Below, piece after piece: positions 24,200 to 32,667 of a DNA stretch of 32,800 bases (positions are counted from its first letter, which is position 1; every line of letters begins with the position of its first letter). Source of the DNA: Pirellula sp. GTDB lineage: Bacteria; Planctomycetota; Planctomycetia; Pirellulales; Pirellulaceae. Below the pieces are notes generated by a model. That model searched no databases and was not told the origin of the DNA. It saw only the letters and a program-made list of their open reading frames with translations. The DNA is taken from contig JAIPFP010000044.1 in the NCBI GenBank assembly GCA_021736575.1, positions 1 to 32,800 on the forward strand, in the 5' to 3' direction. The position numbers were made by a program, and so were the translations under genes.

Positions 24200-25645
24200 A
24201 TGATCGATTCCCCTACCGTCCCCTACGTCGAGCCGCTCCCCCATTTTCTCACTCCATCCGCGGCATTCGAGCGGCTAAGTCAATTGCCCTACTGCTGCTG
24301 GCTCGACAGTGCGCTCGTAGGTGATCCTCAAAGTCGCTACAGTTTTTTGGCCGCAGACCCCGTCGATTTGCTTTCGGTGGATCGTGTTGTTGCGGATCCT
24401 TTGGCCAGACTTGAAGAATGGTTGAGGCAATTCCAATCCGCGACGCTTCCAGGTTTGCCGCCGTTTCAGGGTGGCGTTGCGGGTTTTATGGGATATGAGC
24501 TGGGCCGTTGCTTTGAGCGTGTTCCGGCCGCAAGACACAACGAGTTCGGGCTGCCGTTGGCGTCGTTAGCCTTGTATGACGTTGTACTAGCCTGGGACCA
24601 TCAGTCAAAAAACGGCTGGATTATTTCCCAAGGATTTCCCGAAAGTTCCTCAATTGCGGCAAGGCAGGAGCGAGCTAAGTTGCGATGCGAGACTTTTCTA
24701 CGAAGACTCACCTCGGAGACTTACGAGCAGAAATCTTCACCAGAAGCCTCATTGCATAGCGTCCATGCAATGGCCCACGGTCTGACGGCACCTCAATTCG
24801 AAACAAGGCTAGGGGGCGGATGGCTGGGCAACTTTGACAGCGCGGGTTATCAAAAGGCCGTCATTCAAGCTCGAGAGTACATTTTTGCGGGCGATATCTT
24901 CCAAACAAATTTAGCCCAACGATTGCTGTGCCCGGCTCGATGCGATTCCAAGTCCTTGTATCAAAAGCTGCGTGAAGTCAATGCCGCACCGTTTGCGGGC
25001 TATCTGGATCTCGGACAGTCCCAAATCATCAGCGCTTCACCCGAGCGATTCCTGCAAGTGCGCGATCGTTTGATTGAAACGCGTCCCATCAAAGGCACAC
25101 GACGCCGTACCGGGGACGAGCAACTCGATCAAGCCGCCGCAGTCGAACTGAAGAAAAGCGTGAAAGACCGATCCGAGAACGTCATGATCGTCGATCTATT
25201 GCGCAACGATCTGTCGCGGGTGTGCGAAGTGAATTCTTTAAAAGTGACGCAGCTTTGCGATGTTGAGGCCTATCCTTATGTGCTTCATTTAGTCAGTGCG
25301 ATGCGAGCTCGCTTGCGGCCCCTTGCCAGCGTGAGCGAATTGGTTGCGGCCATGTTCCCAGGGGGTAGCATCACGGGAGCGCCCAAAATTCGTGCGATGG
25401 AAATCATCGCCGAACTTGAGCCAACCGTACGTGGTCCCTATTGCGGATCGCTGGGCTACTTCGGATCCGATGGCAGCATGGATTGGAATATCCTCATTCG
25501 TACACTGACTGCATCGAGAGGTTGGTGGCAATTTCAAGTCGGCGGCGGCATCGTGGCGGACAGTCAGCCGGAACAGGAAGAAGAAGAGACCTGGACAAAA
25601 GCCGCAGGCTTGGTCGCAGCCATCGACGCATCGCTTAAAAAATAA
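24200..25645 (+). CDS. pabB: Aminodeoxychorismate synthase component I (PabB)
   Basis: A 481-residue chorismate-using enzyme for p-aminobenzoate and folate synthesis. It adds ammonia, supplied by a PabA glutaminase, to chorismate. The chorismate-binding domain has SASPERFLQV, RPIKGTRRRTGDEQ, DLLRNDLSRV, GGSITGAPKIRAMEII and QVGGGIVADS. The motif PIKGT, with Lys298, is the mark of PabB; anthranilate synthase TrpE has PIAGT. The N-terminal half has GFMGYELGRCFE. No PabA domain is fused to it. ATG 24200 is chosen for AAGAG upstream; an ATG at 24152 would add 16 residues. It is convergent with the FG-GAP lipoprotein gene. Confidence 0.92.
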   Translation: MIDSPTVPYVEPLPHFLTPSAAFERLSQLPYCCWLDSALVGDPQSRYSFLAADPVDLLSVDRVVADPLARLEEWLRQFQSATLPGLPPFQGGVAGFMGYELGRCFERVPAARHNEFGLPLASLALYDVVLAWDHQSKNGWIISQGFPESSSIAARQERAKLRCETFLRRLTSETYEQKSSPEASLHSVHAMAHGLTAPQFETRLGGGWLGNFDSAGYQKAVIQAREYIFAGDIFQTNLAQRLLCPARCDSKSLYQKLREVNAAPFAGYLDLGQSQIISASPERFLQVRDRLIETRPIKGTRRRTGDEQLDQAAAVELKKSVKDRSENVMIVDLLRNDLSRVCEVNSLKVTQLCDVEAYPYVLHLVSAMRARLRPLASVSELVAAMFPGGSITGAPKIRAMEIIAELEPTVRGPYCGSLGYFGSDGSMDWNILIRTLTASRGWWQFQVGGGIVADSQPEQEEEETWTKAAGLVAAIDASLKK

Positions 25646-25669
25646 TGCAGTGGATCGACACCTCCCGGC

Positions 25670-25804
25670 CTACTTTTGCCACCACAAAGTTAATCGCGGC
25701 AATTTCGATGCAGCGCTGCCCTGAGGATCGGTGTCAAAGAGTTGTGCCCCGACCGCCAAGTCAACTTTACCATCGCCATTAAAGTCCGCAGCTTCAAGTG
25801 CCGC
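25670..25804 (-). pseudogene. In-frame open tail after a TAG stop, with an FG-GAP repeat
   Basis: Directly after the TAG at 25805-25807 that ends the FG-GAP lipoprotein, the same frame stays open for 44 codons and ends at a second TAG at 25670-25672. The 44 codons read as a normal ending of this protein family: ALEAADFNGDGKVDLAVGAQ, then LTLWWQK at the end. DFNGDGKVD is a complete calcium loop. This is either the severed end of the gene after a nonsense mutation, or a tail made by stop-codon readthrough. No selenocysteine or pyrrolysine element is evident. Confidence 0.75.
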
Positions 25805-27253
25805 CTATCGGGGCGTGCCTCGTTCTAAGACTCTCGGCGAGAAGTGACCGGGTGCCAGTTGCTCAAGCATCAATAACGAAACCGAATTCATTTCAACGAG
25901 AGAACGCGGGTAAACGTCTGTGGGCAAATTTACCACGACGATCACATCCAGATCATTGTCTCCATCTACATCGACGGCAACCGCGCGATAGGCTCCCGGT
26001 AGCTCTGCCAAGCGGTGATAACGAAATTTGACGTCACCAATATTCTCCAGCCACTGTACGCCATGCGAGCGATTGGCAAAATTGTTATCAAAGCTATCGC
26101 CATTTACGCACAAGATGTCTTGATCACCGTCCTGATCCAGGTCCGTCAGCTCGAATCCAACCAGACCAAAGGTGACATCTCCTCCCTGCCATGTTCGGTA
26201 AGCATCGAATTTGTCGCCAGCATGGGTGAACACGTCCACGCACTCAAACTCTTGGCTCGTGATCGATGCAAAATCCATTTCACCGTCTTCATTCCAGTCG
26301 TGTGCGGAAACCTGCATGGTACCGGGACGAATAAGAATTGGGTGTTCTTTGAATCGCATTGGCTGCATGTCTACTGTGTCGTTCGTCATGAGTCGAATGC
26401 CGCCGGTCAGCCGATGGCCAAATTCGGCAACCAATAAATCCGGTTTCAAGTCACCCGAAAAGTCTGCTACGGCAACATCTGCGACACGCCCGAGATTTTC
26501 GACGAGAGTTGTGGGTTGAAATTCACCGATGCTCGATTCTCGATTTAGCCAGACGACTTTTCCAAAGCCATGGTCATAAGGATTAAAACTACCGAGATCC
26601 GAAACAATTAAGTCTGTTCGTTGATCTAGATTCAAATCACACGCGATGACTCGAGCCGGATTGCTTACCCGCCCAATCAGTCGACGTTTCGTTTGCTTCG
26701 GTATCGGATTGACCATGCTAATACTCCCATCTCGCATATCTGTGATGATCAGTCGCCGCTCTCCCTCGGGCTGGAAATTGACCCAGCGAATGCAGGAGAT
26801 GGCCGGAGATAAACGAGGACCATCTTGCCAGTCGACTTGCTCAAGTTCAAATCTCGATCTCAACTCCTTGTCGACCTCGGCTGGTTGTGGGAAGTTGATT
26901 TGCGACGGAGCATGCTTACGATAAAATGCTAAAACACTTTGAAGCGGAGGGGGTTTTAGGTCCGTGCGACCTGATCTAGCATAGAATTCATATCCCTTTT
27001 CAATTTCGTCGTACCAGATCTCACGCACAAAACTGCTCGGTTGAGGTAACGCATGGCAGTCAGCGCAAAATTTGGAAATCTCAGCCGGTACGGAATCAAC
27101 CGCCGAAAAGCCGGCCTGAGGAATGGCATTCAGCCGTGCCAATTCAGTCGCCAACTCCTGTGCAATCTCCGTGTCGATTCCACTCGGTTTGCGAGAGCAT
27201 GCCGGAAAAAGAGCAAGACCAATTGCAATCGCTGCAAATAAGAAGGTTTTCAT
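25805..27253 (-). CDS. FG-GAP/VCBS lipoprotein with one c-type heme motif
   Basis: A 482-residue exported protein. MKTFLFAAIAIGLALFPAC is a probable lipoprotein signal with Cys19 (the lipobox FPAC is not ideal). A single heme-binding motif C-x-x-C-H lies at 63-67 (FCADCHALPQP), in a helical part of about 90 residues. The remainder has FG-GAP/VCBS-like repeats, several degenerate: DLNLDQRTDL, DFSGDLKPDL, DWNEDGEMDF, DLDQDGDQDI, DVDGDNDLDV. It therefore seems to join an electron carrier to a propeller. The frame ends at TAG while a further repeat follows in frame (see 25670-25804). ATG 27253 is the start with the signal; the frame is open farther upstream but without a plausible signal. It is divergent from the TPR-cytochrome gene, across 122 bp. 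Confidence 0.85.
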   Translation of the reverse strand: MKTFLFAAIAIGLALFPACSRKPSGIDTEIAQELATELARLNAIPQAGFSAVDSVPAEISKFCADCHALPQPSSFVREIWYDEIEKGYEFYARSGRTDLKPPPLQSVLAFYRKHAPSQINFPQPAEVDKELRSRFELEQVDWQDGPRLSPAISCIRWVNFQPEGERRLIITDMRDGSISMVNPIPKQTKRRLIGRVSNPARVIACDLNLDQRTDLIVSDLGSFNPYDHGFGKVVWLNRESSIGEFQPTTLVENLGRVADVAVADFSGDLKPDLLVAEFGHRLTGGIRLMTNDTVDMQPMRFKEHPILIRPGTMQVSAHDWNEDGEMDFASITSQEFECVDVFTHAGDKFDAYRTWQGGDVTFGLVGFELTDLDQDGDQDILCVNGDSFDNNFANRSHGVQWLENIGDVKFRYHRLAELPGAYRAVAVDVDGDNDLDVIVVVNLPTDVYPRSLVEMNSVSLLMLEQLAPGHFSPRVLERGTPR

Positions 27254-27375
27254 GTAGTATGTTGGCAAGTACCAATTGCGTTTGAAACCTTGTCGAAAGA
27301 CCTTGGTCCGACAGTAATGAATTCGCAAAGTTGTTGAGCCAGTCTTTGGGATCCGAGTCATAAAATGGTGAATAG

Positions 27376-29376
27376 TTGAAGCATATACTTTACGGGCTAA
27401 CCGCGATCTCCATCTTGATGGCCGTTATCCTATTGGTCAACAGGTTCAAGCCTTCTTCGGACTTAACAATGTCCGATTACCTTGCAGGAGATCTGTCGAA
27501 AACAAATGGTAGGCTTGCGCAAGCGACCAGCCAGGACCTTCGCACCTTAATGCTGGCGGCGAATTGTTATCGACAGCTTGGGCAGCAAAAGTTGTTTTCC
27601 GAGAAAATGGAACAAGCTCGGCGGATCGACGACTCCAAGGATCAAGTGGAGCTAGCGTTGGCGATGCAACGGATTCAATTGGCGCAGGTTGACGTTTCCC
27701 TTTTCGAATCGCTTCGTGTTTTGCGAAATGCGGGCGCGGTAGACTCAGACGCTCGCAGCGTGGTTGTCCAATGTGCCTTTGCATCCAATAAATTGTCCGA
27801 GGCTCAATTGCTGCTTGACCAATGGCGACAAGAGCAGCCGGATTCCGCTCAACTAGAGTACTTAACCGCAGTTTACGCTAACATTACTGGCAACTCCGCA
27901 GACGCTGAGTCGAAATTCATCCAAACGATTGTTCACCATCCGCGGCATGAATTGTCTTGGCTTGCGCTAGCCGACCTGTATGTGCGGCCCCCCGACGTGC
28001 GCTTCGAACAGGCAGAAGCCTTACTTACACGTTTCGTCAAGCTCTTTGCTGACAATGCGGAAGGTCCGTTGCGACTGGCAAGAGTCCAGCGACGATTAGG
28101 ACGCAATGATCCAATGACAACCAAACTGTTGTCCTCAAATTCGCGAGCGGAAGTCTTGGAGATGGCAAAAATTGCTTCCGATGCAGGAGATTATTCTCTA
28201 GCCGTTAAAGGTTTAGCGACGGCGAATCTCGCGACATCCATCGACTTTGACAAACTAACCGTCAGTGCATTCCAAGCCAACCGGAAAGGCAATGCGGTTT
28301 CCGCAGGCCAGCTAACGCAATTGGTCAGTTGGGGTGCTACTGCCATTGCATTATCTGGCGATCCATCGACAGCAACAGCGATTTTTAGTGGTGCTCGCGA
28401 TCGAATCGCCCGCCTCGGGCGAATACAAGATTTAAGCGTCAGACGATCTTTTTTTCCGTCCAATCAAGAACTGGTCGAGGAATGGAATGCGGTGGATTCA
28501 CCCTCATTCACAACCAATTTTCCTAGTCTCGAGAAGATCGCCTCTCCCTCTATTCCCGAGCCCCCTGCCGGCCTGGCGCTTTACATAAGACTCTGTGGCG
28601 CATGCCATGGTAGTCGGGGAGATGGTGCGGGGCCTGCTGCGTGCAATCTCTATCCAGCTCCGAGAAATTTCCTTTACGAACCCATTCGTATGGTCTCAGC
28701 AACCAATCGGCTGGCAACAGACTTCGATTTGAAACGCGCCATTCTCCAAGGACAACCTGGTACTTCGATGCCGGCCTTTAACGAGCTTTCCGAATCCGAA
28801 TTGAATTCGCTAGTCGCAATATTGCGATGGTTCAGAGTCGTTGGTCTAAACCAGCAATACGCGAATCATTCTGACATCAGCGTTGGCGGGACAAATCCTA
28901 CGCAATTGCCATGGGTGGAGGCCAGATCCCAACCCAGTGCGCCGCTGACAATTCCACAAATGGAAATCAAATCGGATTCCGCTGCGAGTGGTCAAGTGCT
29001 TTTCCGTGCCGCAAAATGCACAAATTGCCACTCAACCGATAATGGTGTGGCCAACGACGAGATGGACGACGCGATAACGAACCTATTTGATTCGCAGGGT
29101 CGCCGAATGCGTGCGCCCAATCTAAGCTCGGACTCATTGCATGGTGGTGATGAACCAGATGAGATTTACAAGCGAATTGCGTTGGGGATTCCTGGGACTC
29201 CTCACCCTGCCTTGGTGGGTACTCATGAGGAGATTGGTTCGTTGGTCGCTTATATACGTTCGATCCGGTCAACCAAATCCGCCGCGACGACCAATCATCA
29301 GCGTCGTACGTTTGACCTGAACAGCCTCGTGCCGGTCGGTTTGAACTTAAACTCCCCACCTAGCTTGTTTAAGTGA
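27376..29376 (+). CDS. Membrane-anchored TPR protein with two cytochrome c domains
   Basis: A 666-residue protein. The start is TTG, giving MKHILYGLTAISILMAVILLV, an uncleaved signal or anchor; GGTG at 27367-27370 is a possible ribosome site. Residues 45-340 are TPR-like helices (MLAANCYRQLGQQ, LEYLTAVYANITGNSADAES, LSWLALADLYVRPP). Cytochrome c domain 1 has C-x-x-C-H at 407-411 (LCGACHGSRGDGAGP) and a ligand Met465 in PGTSMPAFNELSESELNSLV. Domain 2 has C-x-x-C-H at 548-552 (KCTNCHSTDNG), but the matching segment reads PGTPHPALVG, with His610 where Met is expected. This suggests a different second ligand. It is divergent from the heme FG-GAP lipoprotein and followed by a WD40-like protein, so an envelope redox module is likely. 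Confidence 0.88.
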   Translation: MKHILYGLTAISILMAVILLVNRFKPSSDLTMSDYLAGDLSKTNGRLAQATSQDLRTLMLAANCYRQLGQQKLFSEKMEQARRIDDSKDQVELALAMQRIQLAQVDVSLFESLRVLRNAGAVDSDARSVVVQCAFASNKLSEAQLLLDQWRQEQPDSAQLEYLTAVYANITGNSADAESKFIQTIVHHPRHELSWLALADLYVRPPDVRFEQAEALLTRFVKLFADNAEGPLRLARVQRRLGRNDPMTTKLLSSNSRAEVLEMAKIASDAGDYSLAVKGLATANLATSIDFDKLTVSAFQANRKGNAVSAGQLTQLVSWGATAIALSGDPSTATAIFSGARDRIARLGRIQDLSVRRSFFPSNQELVEEWNAVDSPSFTTNFPSLEKIASPSIPEPPAGLALYIRLCGACHGSRGDGAGPAACNLYPAPRNFLYEPIRMVSATNRLATDFDLKRAILQGQPGTSMPAFNELSESELNSLVAILRWFRVVGLNQQYANHSDISVGGTNPTQLPWVEARSQPSAPLTIPQMEIKSDSAASGQVLFRAAKCTNCHSTDNGVANDEMDDAITNLFDSQGRRMRAPNLSSDSLHGGDEPDEIYKRIALGIPGTPHPALVGTHEEIGSLVAYIRSIRSTKSAATTNHQRRTFDLNSLVPVGLNLNSPPSLFK

Positions 29377-29506
29377 TAGCATTCCTCTGTTGAAGAAGTA
29401 ATCAACCACTTGGGTCTATCCAGTTCTTTTTTTTCACACCAGAAACTCCTAGCATTTTCTAGGGTTTAGAAGCCTCGGACTATGTGAAAGGCAAGCAACC
29501 AGCAAG

Positions 29507-29511
29507 AAGGA
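29507..29511 (+). promoter_or_regulatory. Ribosome binding site deciding a TTG start
   Basis: AAGGA lies 6 bases before TTG 29518 and supports this start for the WD40-like membrane protein. Confidence 0.7.
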
Positions 29512-29517
29512 ATTCAG

Positions 29518-30777
29518 TTGACGAGATTGTTGCAATCCGGAACCCAGGCTTACATCAAGAACTTCTCATACGATCGACCCGAGCACGAGACGGTGGACTT
29601 GGATGCGACTCCGCTCGGAGTAAGCTTCGTTTCGGATCGAGAAACTGCATGTGCAGGTTTGGCGGACCATCCAAAATTGCCCCCAACCAAACCGTTTTCG
29701 TCGTTGTGGCTCAGGGCTTTCATCGAGTCGCTTGTGGCGCTGATACTGTGTCTCGTGGTAGTCAGTTTTTGGGTGCTGCGACGTGAAATTAACGAGTTTC
29801 GAGCAACGCAACTATTATTCCCTACCTACTGCACTTCTCTGCATGACGGGAAATCGATGATCGCTATCGTTGCGCCAAGACTTTCTTTTGAAAGTCAACG
29901 GAAAACACACTTAGTGCAGAACGATTTCTCTACGGAGCTTCCACCAACTCGGCTTGATTTCCCGATAGACAATCCTGTCTGCATTGATGTGGCATCGAAT
30001 GGAGAGAATCTGTTCGTGGGAACTGCCGACGGAACGGTGTACTGCGTCGATTTGAAAGGAACAAAGAGCCTCACGGTGCTTCGGGACAGCACGATAGGAG
30101 GCTACCCTCTTGGATTGGCTTCATCGCAAGATGGAAAGACACTGGTCACACTCGACTTGACTGGACTGTATGCATGGAACGTTGAAATAGGCAATTACGA
30201 ACAAGAGCCCGGGCAGGGGCACCAACGCTGGCATCAACGGAGCGAGCCAGTCTCTTGTTTTGCGATCTTTCCCGATTCCAAGACGGGAGTCTGCTGCCGA
30301 ACGAATCAAGGGCAAATCGAGCTTGCCGAATTCAGTATCGAGACGGGTGAAATCAAACTGATTATCGAACGAATGCCTTCGCTCATTGAGAAGCTGACAA
30401 TCAGCCCGGATGGGGAGTTCCTCGTTTGCTTGATGCAATCCGGGGAAATCAACCTTTTCAATCGACCGTTGTCCAGTGAATTATGGAAGCGTTGCGTGAT
30501 TCCTGGTCTCGGTACAGGCAGCTCGTTCATCGCTAGTTTCTCTCCAAATGCAGCGATACTTATCACGAGTGACATGGATGGCAGTAGGCTCGTCGCCTGG
30601 AATCTTGCCGAGAAAAAGGTAGAACACGAGTTTGATGTTCACTATCGAAATAGTGTGATGATGGGTTGCGAGTTCCTGGACGACAATCGTATGTTGTCTT
30701 GGGGCCAAGACAACATTTTGCGTGTTTGGGATCTCCATGCAGCATCTCCGGTGCGAGAGGTAAAGTTACAACAATAA
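29518..30777 (+). CDS. Membrane-anchored WD40-like beta-propeller protein
   Basis: A 419-residue protein. Residues 1-63 are probably cytoplasmic, then one membrane segment follows near 68-86 (FIESLVALILCLVVVSFWVL), then a beta-propeller of about 300 residues outside. Blades have WD40-type patterns: NLFVGTADGTVYCVDL, GLASSQDGKTLVTLDLTGLYAWN, LTISPDGEFLVCLMQSGEINLF, ASFSPNAAILITSDMDGSRLVAWNL, MLSWGQDNILRVWDL. No catalytic motif is seen; such propellers usually bind partner proteins. TTG 29518 is selected by AAGGA. It follows the TPR-cytochrome gene after 141 bp and its TAA overlaps the next start by one base, so it is likely part of the same functional group. Confidence 0.83.
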   Translation: MTRLLQSGTQAYIKNFSYDRPEHETVDLDATPLGVSFVSDRETACAGLADHPKLPPTKPFSSLWLRAFIESLVALILCLVVVSFWVLRREINEFRATQLLFPTYCTSLHDGKSMIAIVAPRLSFESQRKTHLVQNDFSTELPPTRLDFPIDNPVCIDVASNGENLFVGTADGTVYCVDLKGTKSLTVLRDSTIGGYPLGLASSQDGKTLVTLDLTGLYAWNVEIGNYEQEPGQGHQRWHQRSEPVSCFAIFPDSKTGVCCRTNQGQIELAEFSIETGEIKLIIERMPSLIEKLTISPDGEFLVCLMQSGEINLFNRPLSSELWKRCVIPGLGTGSSFIASFSPNAAILITSDMDGSRLVAWNLAEKKVEHEFDVHYRNSVMMGCEFLDDNRMLSWGQDNILRVWDLHAASPVREVKLQQ

Positions 30778-31103
30778 TGTCTCCCTCCTTAATCAAAACG
30801 CTGAATGGACTCTTTACTTTCGCTTGGATATTCATCATCCTCGTCTCGGTTGTTGATGGGTACTTGGTTTGGCATTTCCGAGCTGTTATCGCTCAGGTGG
30901 AGCAGAATCCAGCAGGAATTGCAATGCTGGCGATGGCGGGCGGGAGAGTTTGGTTGTTCTTGTCAGCCAAATCGTTTGGCACCATCCTAGCGTCCACATG
31001 GCTGATGGTGACCTATCGCAAGAATGCAATCGTTGGAATTGCAATCGCGGTGCCGCTGGCATTGTTCCAGTTCGGATTGCTTCTTTTTTTGCGCTACGCT
31101 TGA
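30777..31103 (+). CDS. Small membrane protein, unknown function
   Basis: A 108-residue protein with three hydrophobic segments: LFTFAWIFIILVSVVDGYLVW, MAGGRVWLFLSAKSFGTILASTWLMV and AIVGIAIAVPLALFQFGLLLFL. It is not recognised. The start ATG shares one base with the stop of the WD40-like gene (TAATG), a sign of coupled translation; the in-frame codons upstream to 30666 lie inside that gene and are not used. It may be a membrane partner of the WD40-like protein. Confidence 0.7.
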   Translation: MSPSLIKTLNGLFTFAWIFIILVSVVDGYLVWHFRAVIAQVEQNPAGIAMLAMAGGRVWLFLSAKSFGTILASTWLMVTYRKNAIVGIAIAVPLALFQFGLLLFLRYA

Positions 31104-31124
31104 TCGCTACGTCGCGACTCGTAG

Positions 31125-31193
31125 GATAGGCTTCCAGCGATTCCAGCCTGCCATTTTCCGTTTGGCAGGCTGGGAGCGCTGGAAGCCTATCCC
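31125..31193. repeat. Long near-perfect palindrome after the small membrane protein gene
   Basis: Arms 31125-31154 and 31164-31193 pair at 28 of 30 positions around a 9-base loop. The outer block is GGATAGGCTTCCAGCG and the inner block CCAGCCTGCCA. It begins 22 bases after the stop of the small membrane protein gene, so it can act as a transcript-end hairpin, though it has no T run. Its length and near-perfection are more than a terminator needs, and suggest a recently copied palindromic element. Confidence 0.85.
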
Positions 31194-31303
31194 ACCCTTG
31201 GATCGGGCGATCCTGGACTCCGCTATGTTAGAATATGGAAATCAGACGGGATCCGTTTTTGTCAGGTCCCACGAGGCAATGGAACTTAGAGAGATAGTGA
31301 ATT

Positions 31304-32512
31304 ATGAGAAAAGACTCTCGACGACGTTTTTTGCGAACCGGTTCGCTCGCCGTTACCGCTGGTGTCTTGTCAGCGCAATTCGGTCCGGCCGCTCGTTCGG
31401 CGTCCAACGAGCGAACGCGGGTTGGGATCATTGGTCGGACCGGCAAAGGGGACTACGGCCACGGTGTCGATGTCGCATTTACCAAAATGCCAAACGTGGA
31501 AATCGTCGCACTTGCGGATGAGAACCAAGCGGGACGTGAAGCTGCGGCGAAACGCACGAATCCAAAGAAGACTTACGCCGACTTTCGTGAAATGCTCGCC
31601 CAAGAAAAACTCGACATGGTAGCGATCTGCCCCCGTTGGGTCGATCAGCATCACGAAATGATCTTGGCAGCGGCGCAAGCAGGCTGTCATGTTTATATGG
31701 AAAAACCTTTTTGCCCAACACTTGCACAATGCGACAGTGCGATCAAGGAACTTGAGAAAAAGAAACTCAAGCTTGGGATCGCTCACATCAGTCAATACTC
31801 CCCGGTGCTCGATGTTGTTTTGAAAATAATCAAGCAAGGCGAAATCGGTGAAGTGCTCGAGATACGGTCGCGCGGCAAGGAAGATCGACGCGGTGGTGGC
31901 GAGGACTTGTGGGTCCTCGGCTCGCACGTCTTGGGCATCATGCGCTCTCTTGCAGGCGGCAATCCGATATCATGTTCGTCTAGGGTTACGACTCAAGGGC
32001 ACAAGGTGACTAAATCGGATGTGTCGCTAGGCGCAGAAGGGCTTGGTCCACTCGCAGGTGATCATGTTCAAGCGAGTTACACATTCCCAAATGGTGTGGT
32101 TGGCTACTTTGCTTCGCGACGAGAAATGGCCGGAAATCCCAGTCGATTTGCGATCCAGGTTTTCGGCTCGAAAGGGATTATCGAAATGGAAAGTGGCTAT
32201 CTGGCACCTGCTACTATTCTGAAAGATAGCAGTTGGTCACCCGCCCGTTCCGGAAAGAACTGGGAAAGAATCACGTCCGCAGGTATCGGCAAACCTGAGC
32301 CTCGAAACGATGGCAGCTATGAAGGTGGTCACATCGCTGCCATCAACGATTTGATCGACAGTATTGATCGAGACGGCACCACCAAGTGTTCCGCCGAAGA
32401 CAGCAGGGCAATCGTCGAAATGATCTCAGCCGTCTTCGAATCTCATCGAGTGGGCTCTGCAATCGAATTCCCGCTCGAGACGCGAGCCAATCCGTTGACA
32501 TTACTAAGGTAA
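31304..32512 (+). CDS. Tat-exported Gfo/Idh/MocA-family oxidoreductase
   Basis: A 402-residue NAD(P)-dependent oxidoreductase. The N-terminus SRRRFLRTGSLAVTAGVLSA is a twin-arginine export signal, so the enzyme is probably exported folded with its cofactor. The nucleotide fold begins at VGIIGRTGKGDYGHG (a variant of GxGxxG), followed by EIVALADEN. The catalytic-site motif is EKPFCPT (Glu133-Lys134-Pro135), typical of the family. A C-terminal alpha/beta domain follows. Substrates are sugars or inositols; the specific one is unknown. In planctomycetes such exported members are numerous and often near DUF1080 proteins; here the DUF1080 gene is almost 30 kb away. A structured repeat follows. Confidence 0.92.
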   Translation: MRKDSRRRFLRTGSLAVTAGVLSAQFGPAARSASNERTRVGIIGRTGKGDYGHGVDVAFTKMPNVEIVALADENQAGREAAAKRTNPKKTYADFREMLAQEKLDMVAICPRWVDQHHEMILAAAQAGCHVYMEKPFCPTLAQCDSAIKELEKKKLKLGIAHISQYSPVLDVVLKIIKQGEIGEVLEIRSRGKEDRRGGGEDLWVLGSHVLGIMRSLAGGNPISCSSRVTTQGHKVTKSDVSLGAEGLGPLAGDHVQASYTFPNGVVGYFASRREMAGNPSRFAIQVFGSKGIIEMESGYLAPATILKDSSWSPARSGKNWERITSAGIGKPEPRNDGSYEGGHIAAINDLIDSIDRDGTTKCSAEDSRAIVEMISAVFESHRVGSAIEFPLETRANPLTLLR

Positions 32513-32556
32513 GTCGTGGGCCGGGCTGCACGCAATCGTTCAAGCGTGGCTTGACC

Positions 32557-32667
32557 TATCGTGAAGGTAACGATCCCCTGGGGTGAACCCATGGGCATTC
32601 GATGCATGCCACTAGCTTTACGCCAGTGGTAATTGACCTTCGACCTAGCCTAAAGGTAACGGTCGCC
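32557..32667. repeat. Structured 89-bp dispersed repeat, copy 2
   Basis: This matches the repeat at 22041-22154. GAAGGTAACGATCC recurs 89 bases later as AAAGGTAACGGTCG, the same period as in copy 1. The outer stem GAAGGT/ACCTTC (32563-32568 with 32636-32641) is kept. Hairpin A is CCCCTGGG/CCCATGGG: one T-A pair of copy 1 has become C-G, and one pair is lost. Hairpin B CCACTAG/CCAGTGG has one mismatch. It lies about 50 bp after the oxidoreductase gene. Confidence 0.75.

Noticed and set aside
24200..25645. Possibility of anthranilate synthase (TrpE) in place of PabB
   Set aside because: The motif is PIKGT with the PabB lysine, not PIAGT; a borderline enzyme with both activities cannot be excluded but is less likely.
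27255..27275. TTGGCAAGTACCAATTGC before the heme lipoprotein as a sigma54 promoter
   Set aside because: The gap between the two elements is two bases too long, and the strand points to the cytochrome gene with a start over 100 bp away.
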